DNA of 64,000 nt, taken from contig JACJWV010000005.1 of assembly GCA_020636915.1 (NCBI GenBank), positions 1-64,000 of the forward strand, written 5' to 3'. Position 1 is the first letter of the stretch; every line of letters begins with the position of its first letter. This DNA comes from Nocardioides sp. GTDB taxonomy: Bacteria > Actinomycetota > Actinomycetes > Propionibacteriales > Nocardioidaceae. The notes beneath the pieces are model-generated. The model worked only from the letters and a program-made list of their open reading frames with translations, had not been told where the DNA came from and made no database searches. The translations under genes and the position numbers were made by a program. Shown one piece after another: positions 7,762 to 19,020 of the stretch.

Positions 7762-8968
7762 GCTTGCGGGCCACCACGTAGAGCCGGTCGCTGGTCTCGC
7801 CCCGGGCGGCGAGCCGGCCGCGGAGGTACCACTCGACGTCGGTGAGGCCGGCCGCCTCCACGGATGCGACCACGTGCTCCCGCTCGTGGTGGGCGAAGTC
7901 GAGGTCGACCGGGACGTCGAACCAGGCATCGTGGTGCGCCGCCGGGAGGCCGGCGTGCAGCGCGAGCACCAGCCAGCCGCCGGGCGCGATGGGCCGGGCG
8001 AGGGAGACCAGCGCGTCGGGGAGGTCGGAGGGCGCGAGGTGGATGAGCGAGTACCACGCGAGGACGGCCGACCAGCCCGGCGCCGTCGTCGGGCGCATCA
8101 GCCGCCGCAGGTCGCCGACCTCGTAGGCGCCGTCCGGGAACCGCCGCCGCGCCTCGGCGACCATCCCGGGCGACAGGTCCAGGCCCGTGGCGTCGGCGCC
8201 GGCGTCGGCGAGGTACGCCGTCACGTGGCCCGGCCCGCAGCCGACCTCGACCACGGGGCCGCCGACCCGGTCGTCGTCGGCGTGCGCCGCGACCCGGTCC
8301 AGCAGCCAGGTCTCGAACGGCAGCCCGTCGAGCTCGGTGAGCAGGCTGTCGGCGTACGCGGTCGCCACGGCGTCGTACGACGACCGCACCCGCTCGTCGC
8401 GCGCGTCGGCGCCGTCGGCCAGCACGTCGAGCACGGGGCCGGCCTCGACGGCCGGGGCGGCGGCCGCGGGCTCGTCACCCAGCAGGTGCACCCACCGCGC
8501 GTCGCGGTCCCCGCCCCGCCGGGGCAGCTCCCGCACCAGGCCACGCTCGGCCATGGCCGCCAGCGTCGACTCGACCGCGCCGCGGTCGGCGAACACGTGC
8601 AGCCGGTCGGTGCGGGTCCGCAGCTCCCCCGGCGCCTGCGGCCCGCGCAGGAGCAACACGGTCAGCAGGGCGCGCTCGTCGTCGGCGAGGTCGAGCACCT
8701 CGTCGAGGACCTGGTGGTACTTCAGGGTGCGCCGCCCGGTGTCGGCCCACACGATGCGGAGCAGCCCCCGGTCCTTGAGCCGGCGGCCGACCTGCTCGAC
8801 GGTGTGCTCGTCGTAGTCGGTGACCGGCTCGCGGCTGCTGGTCTGGTTGCACGCGGTGCGCAGCCCGTTGAGCGAGAGCGGGTACGACGCCGGGACGGTC
8901 ACCTGCTTCTCCAGCAGGCTGCCGAGGACCCGCTGCTCCACGGCGTCGAGGACGGGCAGGTCGGGCAT
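7757..8968 (-). CDS. YceH (DUF480) winged-helix protein fused to a class I SAM methyltransferase
   Basis: 403 aa. Residues 1 to about 165 are a DUF480/YceH domain made of two winged helices: LDAVEQRVLGSLLEKQ, YPLSLNGLRTACNQTSSREP, YDEHTVEQVGRRLKDRGL and LLRGPQAPGELRTRTDRLH. From about 190 a methyltransferase follows (VRSSYDAVATAYADSL, SAM motif VVEVGCGPGHVTAYLADAGA, ATGLDLSPGMVAEARRRFPD). Stand-alone YceH is about 200-215 aa and of unknown role. The fusion suggests a DNA- or RNA-linked methyl transfer, or a methyltransferase controlled by the winged helices; neither is shown. It diverges from hrpB with only 33 bp between starts, and its stop codon lies in the repeat array. Confidence 0.85.
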   Translation of the reverse strand: MPDLPVLDAVEQRVLGSLLEKQVTVPASYPLSLNGLRTACNQTSSREPVTDYDEHTVEQVGRRLKDRGLLRIVWADTGRRTLKYHQVLDEVLDLADDERALLTVLLLRGPQAPGELRTRTDRLHVFADRGAVESTLAAMAERGLVRELPRRGGDRDARWVHLLGDEPAAAAPAVEAGPVLDVLADGADARDERVRSSYDAVATAYADSLLTELDGLPFETWLLDRVAAHADDDRVGGPVVEVGCGPGHVTAYLADAGADATGLDLSPGMVAEARRRFPDGAYEVGDLRRLMRPTTAPGWSAVLAWYSLIHLAPSDLPDALVSLARPIAPGGWLVLALHAGLPAAHHDAWFDVPVDLDFAHHEREHVVASVEAAGLTDVEWYLRGRLAARGETSDRLYVVARKR

Positions 8969-9001
8969 GGTCCGACCCTACTGACCCGCCAGACTGTCCC
9001 C

Positions 9002-11512
<2,511 letters not shown>

Positions 11513-11556
11513 CGGGGTTCGTCCCCGTTGCGGCATGAGGGACGCACGCCGGCGCT

Positions 11557-11596
11557 CCGGGGCGCGCGTGCTGTCGGAACAGCCCGCGCGCCCCGG
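11557..11596. terminator. Bidirectional terminator hairpin
   Basis: A perfect 12-bp stem CCGGGGCGCGCG / CGCGCGCCCCGG encloses a 16-nt segment that itself holds CTGT-CGGA-ACAG. It lies between the convergent hrpB and GH3 genes, so it can end both transcripts. Confidence 0.85.
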
Positions 11597-11602
11597 TCGA
11601 GG

Positions 11603-13915
11603 TCAGCGGGTGACCTGGAACGTCCGGGTCAGCGTCGCGGTCGAGTCGTCACCGGCGTACACGTCGATCGCGCCCGGCTCGACGACGAACTTCCCCCGGT
11701 TGTCGTAGAAGCCGAAGTCGCTCGCGTCGAGCGTGAACCGCACCGTCGTGGACTGCCCGGGGTCGAGGCTGACCCGCTCGAAGCCGCGCAGCCGGCGGAC
11801 CGGCTGGGAGATGCTCGCGACCGGGTCGTGGAGGTAGAGCTGCGCGACGTCGTCCCCGGCCACGTCACCGGTGTTGGTGACCTTCACCGTCGCGACGACC
11901 TTGCCGTCGCGCGGCACCGAGCTCCGACTCAGCTGCAGGTCGGAGACGTCGAACGTCGTGTAGCTGAGCCCGAACCCGAAGGGGAACAGCGGGTCGCAGG
12001 TGCGCAGGTCGCGGTAGCGCGAGTTGTACTTCTGCGTGACGTCGCACGGGCGACCCGTCGGCTCGTGGTTGTAGTAGATCGGGACCTGGCCGAGCGACTG
12101 CGGGAAGGAGACCGGGAGCTTGCCACCCGGGTTCACCTTGCCGAAGAGCACGTCGGCGACGGCGTGGCCCGCCTCGGTGCCGGGGAACCACGCCTCGAGG
12201 ACCGCGGGCGCCGAGGCGACGACCTCGCCGAGCGTGAGCGGACGGCCGTTGAAGAGCACGACCGCCAGCGGCTTGCCGGTCTCGGCGATCGCGTCGATCA
12301 GCGCCTGCTGGTCGCCGGGCAGGTCGAGGGAGGTGCGGGAGGTCGCCTCGCCGCTCATCTCGCGGGTCTCACCGACCGCGAGGACGACCTGGTCGGCGGC
12401 CTGCGCCGCCGCCACCGCGTCGGCGAACCCGTCGTCGGGGCAGTCGTCGGCGGGGTCGTAGTCCGGCGGCTCCTCGTTGCTGAGCGTGCAGCCCTGGGCG
12501 TACGTCGTCGTGCCGGTCGATCCGTCCTTCACGCCCTGCAGCACGCTGACGGCGTCCTCGTCCTTGCCCTGGCCCCACCAGGGCCCGAGCATGTCGTGCT
12601 GGTCGTCGCCCAGCGGGCCGATGACGGCGGTGTCCTTCGCGGGGTCCAGCGGCAGCGTGCTGTCGTCGTTCTGGAGCAGCACCATCGACCGGGAGGCAGC
12701 CGTGCGCGCGGCGGCGCGGTCGGCGGCGGTCACGAAGCTGCCGGGGTCGGTCGCCTTGGTCTGGTCGACGTAGGGGTGCTCGAAGAGACCGGCGCGGAAC
12801 TTGACGCGCAGGATGCGGCGCACCGCGTCGTCGAGCCGGGACATCGTGATCCGGTGCTGGGCGAGCAGCTGCTTGCCGTAGTCACGGATGTAGGTGCTCA
12901 CCATCTCCGAGTCGGTGCCGGCCATCAGCGCGTTCGCACCGGCGCTCGGCCCGTCGGCCGCGGTGCCGTGGCCGCACGGCCCCTCGTCGGGCGTCCGCGG
13001 CGGGCAGGCGCGGGTCTCCGCGACGGCGGTGTAGTCGCTCTCGATGAAGCCGTCGAAGCCCCACTCCTTCTTCAGGATCCGGGTCTCGGTGTAGGAGTTC
13101 GCGCAGCCCGGGACGCCGTTGATCGAGTTGAAGGAGCACATCACCGTGTCGGCGCCGGCGTCGATCGCCGCCTTGAACGGCGGCAGGTAGAGGTTGCGCA
13201 GCCGCTGCTCGGACATGTCGGTGGTGTTGTAGTCGCGCCCGCCCTCGGGCTCGCCGTAGCCCACGAAGTGCTTGACGCTGGTCACCACGCGGTCGGGGGC
13301 GCTGTAGTCCTTGCCCTGCGCGCCCTTCACCCGGGCGGCGGCCATCACCGAGCCGAGGTAGGGGTCCTCCCCGTTGCCCTCGACGATGCGACCCCAGCGG
13401 GGCTCGTGCGAGACGTCCACCATCGGGCTGTAGACCTGCTTGATGCCGACGGTGGCCGACTCGCGGGCCCCCGTCCGCGCGTCGATGCGCGCGACGTCGG
13501 GGTCGAACGAGCTCGCCGCACCCAGCGGTGCCGGGAAGACCGTGCGGTAGCCGTGGATGGTGTCGTAGGCGAACAGGATCGGGATGTGCAGCCGGGACTG
13601 CTCCACCGCGACCTTCTGGAGGTGGTTGATCTTGGCGGGGTCGGTGAGGCTGAAGACGCCGCCGACGCCGGCCTTCGCGTCGGCGTCGGTGACCTGACCG
13701 TCGGAGAGCAGCTGCACCTGCTGCAGCTTCTCGGCGGTCGTCATCTTGCGGAGCAGGCGGTCGATCCTCTTCTCGATCGACTGGTCGGCCGGCCCGCGGG
13801 TCGGCGACAGTGCAGCTTCGTCCGGCGCCCGGCCGGGCGCGAGGACGGTGCTGGCCGTCGCCGTACCCGTGATCGCCAGCGCCAGGACCGCGCCCGAGAT
13901 CGCGATTCGTCGCAT
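11603..13915 (-). CDS. Secreted GH3 beta-glucosidase (BglX type)
   Basis: 770 aa from ATG 13915, which follows GGAGGAG by 6 nt; this decides the start over an upstream in-frame codon. The signal peptide is MRRIAISGAVLALAITGTAT. The GH3 N-terminal domain has LFAYDTIHGYRTVFPAPLG, VDVSHEPRWGRIVEGNGEDP, KHFVGYGEPEGGRD and the nucleophile Asp294 in GFIESDYTAV. The GH3 C-terminal domain spans about 400-640 (RSMVLLQNDDSTLPL, GETREMSGEATSRTSLDLPG). A fibronectin III-like domain ends the protein (GFGLSYTTFDVSD, VTNTGDVAGDDVAQLYL). The order matches periplasmic/exported BglX enzymes that release glucose from beta-glucosides. Monocistronic. Confidence 0.9.
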   Translation of the reverse strand: MRRIAISGAVLALAITGTATASTVLAPGRAPDEAALSPTRGPADQSIEKRIDRLLRKMTTAEKLQQVQLLSDGQVTDADAKAGVGGVFSLTDPAKINHLQKVAVEQSRLHIPILFAYDTIHGYRTVFPAPLGAASSFDPDVARIDARTGARESATVGIKQVYSPMVDVSHEPRWGRIVEGNGEDPYLGSVMAAARVKGAQGKDYSAPDRVVTSVKHFVGYGEPEGGRDYNTTDMSEQRLRNLYLPPFKAAIDAGADTVMCSFNSINGVPGCANSYTETRILKKEWGFDGFIESDYTAVAETRACPPRTPDEGPCGHGTAADGPSAGANALMAGTDSEMVSTYIRDYGKQLLAQHRITMSRLDDAVRRILRVKFRAGLFEHPYVDQTKATDPGSFVTAADRAAARTAASRSMVLLQNDDSTLPLDPAKDTAVIGPLGDDQHDMLGPWWGQGKDEDAVSVLQGVKDGSTGTTTYAQGCTLSNEEPPDYDPADDCPDDGFADAVAAAQAADQVVLAVGETREMSGEATSRTSLDLPGDQQALIDAIAETGKPLAVVLFNGRPLTLGEVVASAPAVLEAWFPGTEAGHAVADVLFGKVNPGGKLPVSFPQSLGQVPIYYNHEPTGRPCDVTQKYNSRYRDLRTCDPLFPFGFGLSYTTFDVSDLQLSRSSVPRDGKVVATVKVTNTGDVAGDDVAQLYLHDPVASISQPVRRLRGFERVSLDPGQSTTVRFTLDASDFGFYDNRGKFVVEPGAIDVYAGDDSTATLTRTFQVTR

Positions 13916-14085
13916 GGGGGACTCCTCCGCGGGCGCCGCGGTCACCGGCCGGCGGGGGTGACGGACCGGACCCGCGCGGGGGCTGCCTGCGCCCGCACCC
14001 GAACGGGCAGACGGACGGTGCCCACGTGACGGGCGTCACAAGCCTGTCCGGCACCGTCTGCCGGCCGAGCCGCGGAGCAGGCGGG

Positions 14086-14679
14086 TCAGTCGCTCTCGCC
14101 GTTCCACCAGAGCGCGTCGACGCGGCCGTGGCGGTACCTGATCTCGGCCTGCTTCAGGAACGCCATCCGGTCGTAGTAGCGCCAGGCCATCGCCCCCGAG
14201 GTGACGCCGGTCTTGCCGGGGTACCCGACGATCCGGGTGACCTGGCGGGTGGACATGCCGTGCCGGATCCGGTCGAACTCGGCGCGCGACATCGTGGTGC
14301 GCAGGGTCTTCTGCCGGACCACCGGCTCCTGGGTCCGGGTGGCGCGGGCGGTGCCGCAGGTCGCGACGGTGCGGCTGCGGTAGTGACCCGCCGGCACCCG
14401 CGGGAAGCGGGTCCGGTCGTCGTCGCCGGACCAGTGCCAGTGCCGTGTGGTTCCGGTGCCGAGGTTCGTGAGCGTCCACCGGACGGCCGGGTCCGTCGTG
14501 TAGTCCGAGCACGACACCCACGGCGCGGTGATGCCGCCGAGCCCGCCCGCCGGCGCGGCGAAGGCGCGGACCGTGCGGATGATCGGGTGCGGCGCGGCCG
14601 ACGCCCCGGGCGCGGTCACCACCGTCCCTCCGAGAGCCAGGACCGGGACTGCGACCAGCGTGACCAACCGGGACCTCAT
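14086..14679 (-). CDS. Secreted protein with BLIP/SmpA-like C-terminal domain
   Basis: 197 aa. A clear signal peptide (RSRLVTLVAVPVLALGGTVV, cleavage near ASAAP) is followed by a middle region with VRWTLTNLGTGTTRHWHWSG (about 65-85) and two cysteines in SCSDYTT and VATCGTA. The C-terminal 60 residues (RAEFDRIRHGMSTRQVTRIV, GYPGKTG, WRYYDRMAFLKQAEIRY) resemble the small helix-sheet repeat of beta-lactamase inhibitor protein and SmpA/OmlA. No enzyme motif is seen. GGAGGTCGTC precedes the ATG. It stands alone between GH3 and a 2H phosphoesterase, with no operon partner. Function unknown. Confidence 0.75.
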   Translation of the reverse strand: MRSRLVTLVAVPVLALGGTVVTAPGASAAPHPIIRTVRAFAAPAGGLGGITAPWVSCSDYTTDPAVRWTLTNLGTGTTRHWHWSGDDDRTRFPRVPAGHYRSRTVATCGTARATRTQEPVVRQKTLRTTMSRAEFDRIRHGMSTRQVTRIVGYPGKTGVTSGAMAWRYYDRMAFLKQAEIRYRHGRVDALWWNGESD

Positions 14680-14760
14680 GACGACCTCCTCACGCGTCAG
14701 GTGGCCTGCTCACGACGCTAGTCCTCACCCACCCGTCCCGCAGGACCTTCGCGGAGCGGC

Positions 14761-15270
14761 TCAGCGGGCCTCGGCCACGGTCGTGACGTGGTCGCGGTCG
14801 GGGTCCCAGCGGCGCAGCGTCGTCAGCACCAGCTCGACGTCGTCGTGCCCCAGCACGTCGACGGCGCGCTGGGCGCTGGCCCGGTCCAACCGGCGCGCGA
14901 GCGTCACGTGCGGCAGCCAGCCTGCGTGCTGACGGTCCATCACGTGCACGCGCACCGCGAGCACCCGTCGTACGACGTCGTCGTCGATGTCGACGGCCCG
15001 GGCGACCGTGAGCCGTTCGCCGCCGAGGAGCAGCAGGCCGGCCGCGCGGGCGCGGACGGGCAGCACGCTGCCGAGGCGCACCCGGGCGAGGTCGACGACG
15101 TCGTCGGGCAGGTCGGGCGCCGACACGACCGTCACGTGCGGGGCGTTGGTGCGCCCGGGGTGGTCCAGCTGCGAGGGCAGCCCGGCGTCGCGGAGCGCCT
15201 GCCAGTCCCGGCGTACGACCTCTTGTCCCGACAGGTCGGGCACAAGGTCCAGGGTGTGGAGTCGCCGCAC
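14761..15270 (-). CDS. 2H phosphoesterase / 2'-5' RNA ligase-like protein
   Basis: 169 aa from GTG 15270 (VRRLHTLDLVPDL). It carries the two H-x-T motifs that define the 2H superfamily: APHVTVVSAPD near the N-terminus and LPHVTLARRLD near the C-terminus, with the expected symmetrical fold around them. Members cleave 2'-5' or cyclic phosphodiester bonds in RNA and nucleotides; the substrate here cannot be assigned. It diverges from ppk2, leaving 16 bp between the two starts, so the promoters overlap or the transcripts are leaderless. Confidence 0.8.
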   Translation of the reverse strand: MRRLHTLDLVPDLSGQEVVRRDWQALRDAGLPSQLDHPGRTNAPHVTVVSAPDLPDDVVDLARVRLGSVLPVRARAAGLLLLGGERLTVARAVDIDDDVVRRVLAVRVHVMDRQHAGWLPHVTLARRLDRASAQRAVDVLGHDDVELVLTTLRRWDPDRDHVTTVAEAR

Positions 15271-15286
15271 GTGCTTAGGCTGCCCT

Positions 15287-16096
15287 ATGGGCAAGCCGCA
15301 GAAGCGCCTGGGGGCGCGTGAGTACGAGGCCGAGCTGTTCCGGTTGCAGGCCGAGATGGTCAAGGTGCAGGAGTGGGTGCGCGCGAGCGGCACCCGCCTG
15401 GTGATCGTCTTCGAGGGCCGCGACGCGGCCGGGAAGGGCGGCACGATCAAGCGGATCACGCAGTACCTCAACCCGCGCGTGGCCCGGATCGCGGCGCTCC
15501 CCCAGCCGAGCGAGCGCGAGCGCGGGCAGTGGTACTTCCAGCGGTACGTCGGCCACCTGCCCAGCCGCGGCGAGATCGTGCTGTTCGACCGGTCCTGGTA
15601 CAACCGCGCCGGGGTCGAGCGGGTGATGGGCTTCTGCACGCCCGAGGAGCACCGGCGCTTCCTCCACCAGTGCCCGATCTTCGAGCGGATGCTCGTCGAG
15701 GACGGGATCCTGCTGCGCAAGTACTGGTTCTCGGTGAGCGACGAGGAGCAGCAGCGGCGCTTCCGCGACCGGCTCGACGACCCGATGCGTCGTTGGAAGC
15801 TGTCGACGATGGACCTGGAGTCCATCACCCGGTGGGAGGACTACTCGCGCGCCAAGGACGACATGATGGTCCACACCGACATCCCCGAGGCGCCCTGGTA
15901 CGTCGTAGAGAGCGACGTGAAGAAGGAGGCGCGGCTGAACATGATGGCCCACCTGCTCTCCACGATCCCCTACACCGAGGTGGCCGACGACGCCCCGATC
16001 AGGGTGCCCGACCGGCCGCCCGCGACCGGCTACCAGCGGCCGCCGCGCGACCAGCTGTCCTACGTCCCCGACCACGTGGCCACGCTGACCGGGTGA
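15287..16096 (+). CDS. ppk2: Polyphosphate kinase 2
   Basis: 269 aa single-domain PPK2. It transfers phosphate between polyphosphate and nucleotides (usually making NTP or NDP from polyP). Walker A is FEGRDAAGKGGT (residues 42-53) and Walker B is IVLFDRSWYNRAGVERVMGF (Asp101), followed by the lid region LRKYWFSVSDEEQQRRFRDR and the family motif DPMRRWKLSTMDLESITRW. Length and motifs fit the actinobacterial class I enzymes. ATG at 15287 gives MGKPQKRLGAREYEAELFRL; the open frame upstream belongs to the opposite-strand gene. Monocistronic. Confidence 0.93.
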   Translation: MGKPQKRLGAREYEAELFRLQAEMVKVQEWVRASGTRLVIVFEGRDAAGKGGTIKRITQYLNPRVARIAALPQPSERERGQWYFQRYVGHLPSRGEIVLFDRSWYNRAGVERVMGFCTPEEHRRFLHQCPIFERMLVEDGILLRKYWFSVSDEEQQRRFRDRLDDPMRRWKLSTMDLESITRWEDYSRAKDDMMVHTDIPEAPWYVVESDVKKEARLNMMAHLLSTIPYTEVADDAPIRVPDRPPATGYQRPPRDQLSYVPDHVATLTG

Positions 16097-16118
16097 GCCC
16101 GGCCGGCCCGCGCGTGCG

Positions 16119-16559
16119 TCAGCCCGCCCGCTCGCCCAGCAGGCGGCGGACACCGGCGCGCGACAGCAGCAGGCAGACGACCAGGACGGTCACCGGCACG
16201 AAGCCGCCCAGGCTGACGTCGTCGCCGAAGACCAGGTCGACCAGCCAGAGCACCACCAGCTTGCTCCCGGCCGCGACCACCCAGAGCGCGACCAGGGCGG
16301 CGGCCCTCGCCGTACGCCGGGTGGCGGCGCGGCGCCGGTCGAGGATCGCCGACTTCAGCCGGATGACGGCCTCGAGCGCGACCTTGAGCAGCAGCGCGGT
16401 GAGCAGCGACAGCGTGAACGTCTCGCTGATGACCGTCGGGAAGTACTCGACCGCGAGGTTGAGCACCACGACGTAGACGAAGACGTCGACGACGTCGCCG
16501 GGGTGGTCAGCCAGCCAGCGGCGCACCGGACCGCGGGTGCGGTGCGCCGTCTCGGTCAT
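16119..16559 (-). CDS. Small integral membrane protein
   Basis: 146 aa from ATG 16559 (MTETAHRTRGPVRRWLADHP). Hydrophobic segments lie at about 23-42 (VDVFVYVVVLNLAVEYFPTV), 47-66 (TLSLLTALLLKVALEAVIRL), 87-107 (ALVALWVVAAGSKLVVLWLV) and 113-132 (LGGFVPVTVLVVCLLLSRAG), so about four transmembrane helices. A basic loop RLKSAILDRRRAATRR sits between helices 2 and 3. No family motif is recognised. It is convergent with ppk2 (22 bp gap) and divergent from the dienelactone hydrolase. Function unknown. Confidence 0.75.
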   Translation of the reverse strand: MTETAHRTRGPVRRWLADHPGDVVDVFVYVVVLNLAVEYFPTVISETFTLSLLTALLLKVALEAVIRLKSAILDRRRAATRRTARAAALVALWVVAAGSKLVVLWLVDLVFGDDVSLGGFVPVTVLVVCLLLSRAGVRRLLGERAG

Positions 16560-16616
16560 GCCCGCATCCTCCCGCACCTCGGGGTACGGCCGACCCGCCA
16601 CCGTCATACTCGGCGC

Positions 16617-17357
16617 ATGCCACTCCTCGACAGCTGGACCCCCGGGCAGCACACGGCCGGCGACACCACCCACCCGACGTACCGCAAGGGCAGCGGTCCC
16701 GGGGTGGTCGTCATCCACGAGATTCCCGGGCTCACGCCGAAGGTGATCGGCTTCGCCGAGGAGCTGGTGGCGGCCGGCTACACGGTGGTGCTGCCCCACC
16801 TCTTCGGCACGCCGGAGGCCGAGCCGACGGCCGGCGCCATCGCCAAGGTGCTGCCGCGGGCGTGCATCAGCAAGGAGTTCACGACCATGGCGGTCGGCGC
16901 GACCTCGCCCGTCGCCACGTGGCTGCGCAGCCTGGCGCGGTCGCTCCACGAGGAGCTCGGCGGCCCCGGTGTCGGCGCGCTCGGGATGTGCTTCACCGGC
17001 GGCTTCGCGCTCGCGATGATGGTCGACACCTCGGTCGCCGCGCCCGTGCTCGCGCAGCCCTCGCTGCCCTTCCCGGTGGGGAAACGCCGCGCTGCCGACC
17101 TCAACCTCTCTCCCGCCGACCTCGCGGCGGTCAAGGAGCGCGCGGCGGCGGGCTGCCAGGTGCTGGGCCTGCGCTACGCGAAGGACCCCGCGGTCGGCAC
17201 CCGCTTCGACACGCTGTCCCGCGAGCTCGGCGACGCCTTCCTGCACGTCGACCTCCCGGGCAAGGGCCACTCCACCGTCACCGAGCAGCGCTCCCAGGAG
17301 GCGGTGGACCGGGTGCTCTCGTTCTTCGGCGAGAAGCTGCGGCCGCCTTCCCGTTGA
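16617..17357 (+). CDS. Dienelactone hydrolase family protein
   Basis: 246 aa alpha/beta hydrolase with a cysteine nucleophile, as in carboxymethylenebutenolidase. IHEIPGLTP (Glu36) and GMCFTGGFALAM (Cys125) are the family marks. The acid is probably Asp in LRYAKDPAVG and the base His in PGKGHSTVTE. Such enzymes open lactones, but many actinobacterial members have unknown substrates. ATG at 16617; divergent from the membrane protein. The TGA stop is inside the first unit of repeat array 2. Confidence 0.85.
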   Translation: MPLLDSWTPGQHTAGDTTHPTYRKGSGPGVVVIHEIPGLTPKVIGFAEELVAAGYTVVLPHLFGTPEAEPTAGAIAKVLPRACISKEFTTMAVGATSPVATWLRSLARSLHEELGGPGVGALGMCFTGGFALAMMVDTSVAAPVLAQPSLPFPVGKRRAADLNLSPADLAAVKERAAAGCQVLGLRYAKDPAVGTRFDTLSRELGDAFLHVDLPGKGHSTVTEQRSQEAVDRVLSFFGEKLRPPSR

Positions 17358-17467
17358 GTCGAGACTTCCGTCGGTTCAGTCGAGAGTTCCGACCATCCCC
17401 GTCGCAAGAAGTCTCGATTCGACCGACGGAAGTCTCGATTCGACCGACGGAAGTCTCGACTCGACGG
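17353..17467. repeat. 21-bp tandem/inverted repeat array (copy 2)
   Basis: Two forward units (17353-17373 and 17374-17394, ending in the GAG-A/C-TTCCG core) are followed by a 12-bp spacer. Then come nearly three reverse units (GAAGTCTCGATTCGACCGAC type, 17407-17467). It is the same family as the array at 7649-7761. It fills the convergent gap between the dienelactone hydrolase, whose stop lies inside it, and ltp2, whose stop begins at the next base (17468). Confidence 0.85.
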
Positions 17468-18631
17468 TCAGGCCGACAGCACCAGCCCGGAGGTGGGGAC
17501 GCCGGTGCCGGCGGTGACGAGGACGTGCTGGACGTCGTCGACCGGGTTGACGGAGGTGCCGCGGACCTGCCGGACCGCCTCGGCGATGCCGTTCATGCCG
17601 TGGATGTAGGCCTCGCCGAGCTGCCCGCCGTGGGTGTTGAGGGGCAGCCGGCCGCCGATCTCGATGGCGCCGTCGGCGACGAACCCGGGGGCCTCGCCAC
17701 GGCCGCAGAAGCCGAGCTCCTCCAGCTGCATCAGGACGTACGGCGTGAAGTGGTCGTAGAGGATCGCCATCTGCACGTCGTCCGGCCCGAGCCCCGACTG
17801 GCGCCACAGCTCGCGACCCACGACACCCATCTCGGGGATGCCGATGTCGTCGCGGTAGTAGGAGGTCATCACGAACTGGTCGACGCCGCTGCCCTGCGCC
17901 GCCGCCGAGACGTACGCCGGCCGCTGGGCCAGGTCGCGCGCCCGCTCGGCCGAGACGACGACGAGCGCGACCGCGCCGTCGCTCTCCTGGCAGCAGTCGA
18001 GCAGGTGCAGCGGGTCGACGATCATCCGCGAGGCCTGGTGGTCCTCGAGCGTGATCGGCCGCTCGTAGAAGAACGCCGCCGGGTTGGTCGCCGCGTGCCG
18101 CCGGTCGGCGACGGCCACGCGACCGAAGTCCTCGGAGCTGGCGCCGTACTCGTGCATGTAGCGGCGCGCCTGCATCGCCACGGTCGCGGCCGGCGTCCCG
18201 AGACCCATCGGGTAGGTCCAGGCGTTGTCGAGTCCGTTGGTGTTGACCTGCGTCGCGGCCGCGACCGAGAACTGGCCGAAGCGCGAGCCCGACCGCTCGT
18301 TGAAGCCGCGGTAGGCCACCACGCAGTCGGCGACGCCGGTGGCGACCGCCATCGCGGCCTGCTGCACGGTCGCGCACGCACCGCCGCCGCCGAAGTTGAT
18401 GCGACTGAAGAACCGCAGCTCCCCGCACCCGAGCTCACGCGCGACCGCGATCTCCGAGGAGGTGTCCATCGTGAACGTCGTGAAGCCGTCGACATCGGCC
18501 GGCGTCAGCCCGCAGTCGGCCAGCGCGTGCTGCACCGCCTCGACGGAGAGCTGGAGCTCGGACCGGCCGGACTCCTTGGAGAACTCGGTCGCGCCGATGC
18601 CGGCGATCGCCGCCTTCCCCGACAGGCTCAC
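17468..18631 (-). CDS. ltp2: Steroid side-chain retro-aldolase, thiolase-like
   Basis: 387 aa (M. tuberculosis Ltp2, Rv3540c, is about 386). Ltp2 works with ChsH2 to cleave 17-hydroxy-3-oxo-pregna-CoA to a 17-ketosteroid and propionyl-CoA, the last step of side-chain removal. It is a thiolase fold without the usual acyl-enzyme chemistry. Visible features are AAIAGIGATEFSKESGRSEL at the N-terminus, the glycine-rich INFGGGGACATVQQAAMAVA, DPLHLLDCCQESDGAVALVV and NTHGGQLGEAYIHGMNGIAE, which contains the catalytic-region tyrosine. The GTG at 18631 overlaps the chsH1 stop (GTGA). An upstream open frame inside chsH1 is rejected. Last gene of the igr-type operon. Confidence 0.93.
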   Translation of the reverse strand: MSLSGKAAIAGIGATEFSKESGRSELQLSVEAVQHALADCGLTPADVDGFTTFTMDTSSEIAVARELGCGELRFFSRINFGGGGACATVQQAAMAVATGVADCVVAYRGFNERSGSRFGQFSVAAATQVNTNGLDNAWTYPMGLGTPAATVAMQARRYMHEYGASSEDFGRVAVADRRHAATNPAAFFYERPITLEDHQASRMIVDPLHLLDCCQESDGAVALVVVSAERARDLAQRPAYVSAAAQGSGVDQFVMTSYYRDDIGIPEMGVVGRELWRQSGLGPDDVQMAILYDHFTPYVLMQLEELGFCGRGEAPGFVADGAIEIGGRLPLNTHGGQLGEAYIHGMNGIAEAVRQVRGTSVNPVDDVQHVLVTAGTGVPTSGLVLSA

Positions 18632-19020
18632 GGCGCGACCCCCGGTGCCACCATCCGCACGGTGCCCGTCACGTGGTCGCCGAGCGAGACGCGCCCCACG
18701 ACGGAGATCGACGCGATGCCGTCCTCGACCGACTCGACGGTGCCGCTGAAGGTCAGCGTGTCGTAGGGGTGCGCCGGCGCGCCGAGCCGGATCGCGATCC
18801 CCTTGAGCTCGGTGTCGGGCCCGGCCCAGTCGACGACGTACTTCTCGACCAGGCCGTTGGTGGTCAGGATGTTCATGAAGATGTCCTTCGACCCCGCGGC
18901 CTGGGCGACGTCGCGGTCGTGGTGGACGTCCTGCCAGTCCCGCGTGGCGATCGCGGTGCTCACGATCGTGGTCGGGGTCAGCGGCAGTGACCACTCCGGG
19001 ATCGTCTCCCCCACCTTCAT
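18628..19020 (-). CDS. chsH1: MaoC-like enoyl-CoA hydratase subunit ChsH1
   Basis: 130 aa single hotdog domain, the length of M. tuberculosis Rv3541c. In the ChsH1-ChsH2 complex this subunit supplies the hydratase catalytic residues that hydrate the C17(20) double bond of the sterol C22-CoA ester. The hydratase motif region is AIATRDWQDVHHDRDVAQA (Asp and His), followed by SKDIFMNILTTNGLVEKYVV. GGAGG lies about 5 nt before ATG 19020, and the start overlaps the stop of the chsH2 C-terminal half (ATGA). The gene order chsE-chsH2-chsH1-ltp2 is that of the mycobacterial igr operon. Confidence 0.93.
   Translation of the reverse strand: MKVGETIPEWSLPLTPTTIVSTAIATRDWQDVHHDRDVAQAAGSKDIFMNILTTNGLVEKYVVDWAGPDTELKGIAIRLGAPAHPYDTLTFSGTVESVEDGIASISVVGRVSLGDHVTGTVRMVAPGVAP

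Noticed and set aside
7874..9001. An open frame continuing upstream of hrpB that would give a 1212-residue protein
   Set aside because: The extra part is antisense to the YceH-methyltransferase gene and has the R/G/V-rich composition of a shadow frame. The GTG at 9002 begins the recognisable HrpB sequence.
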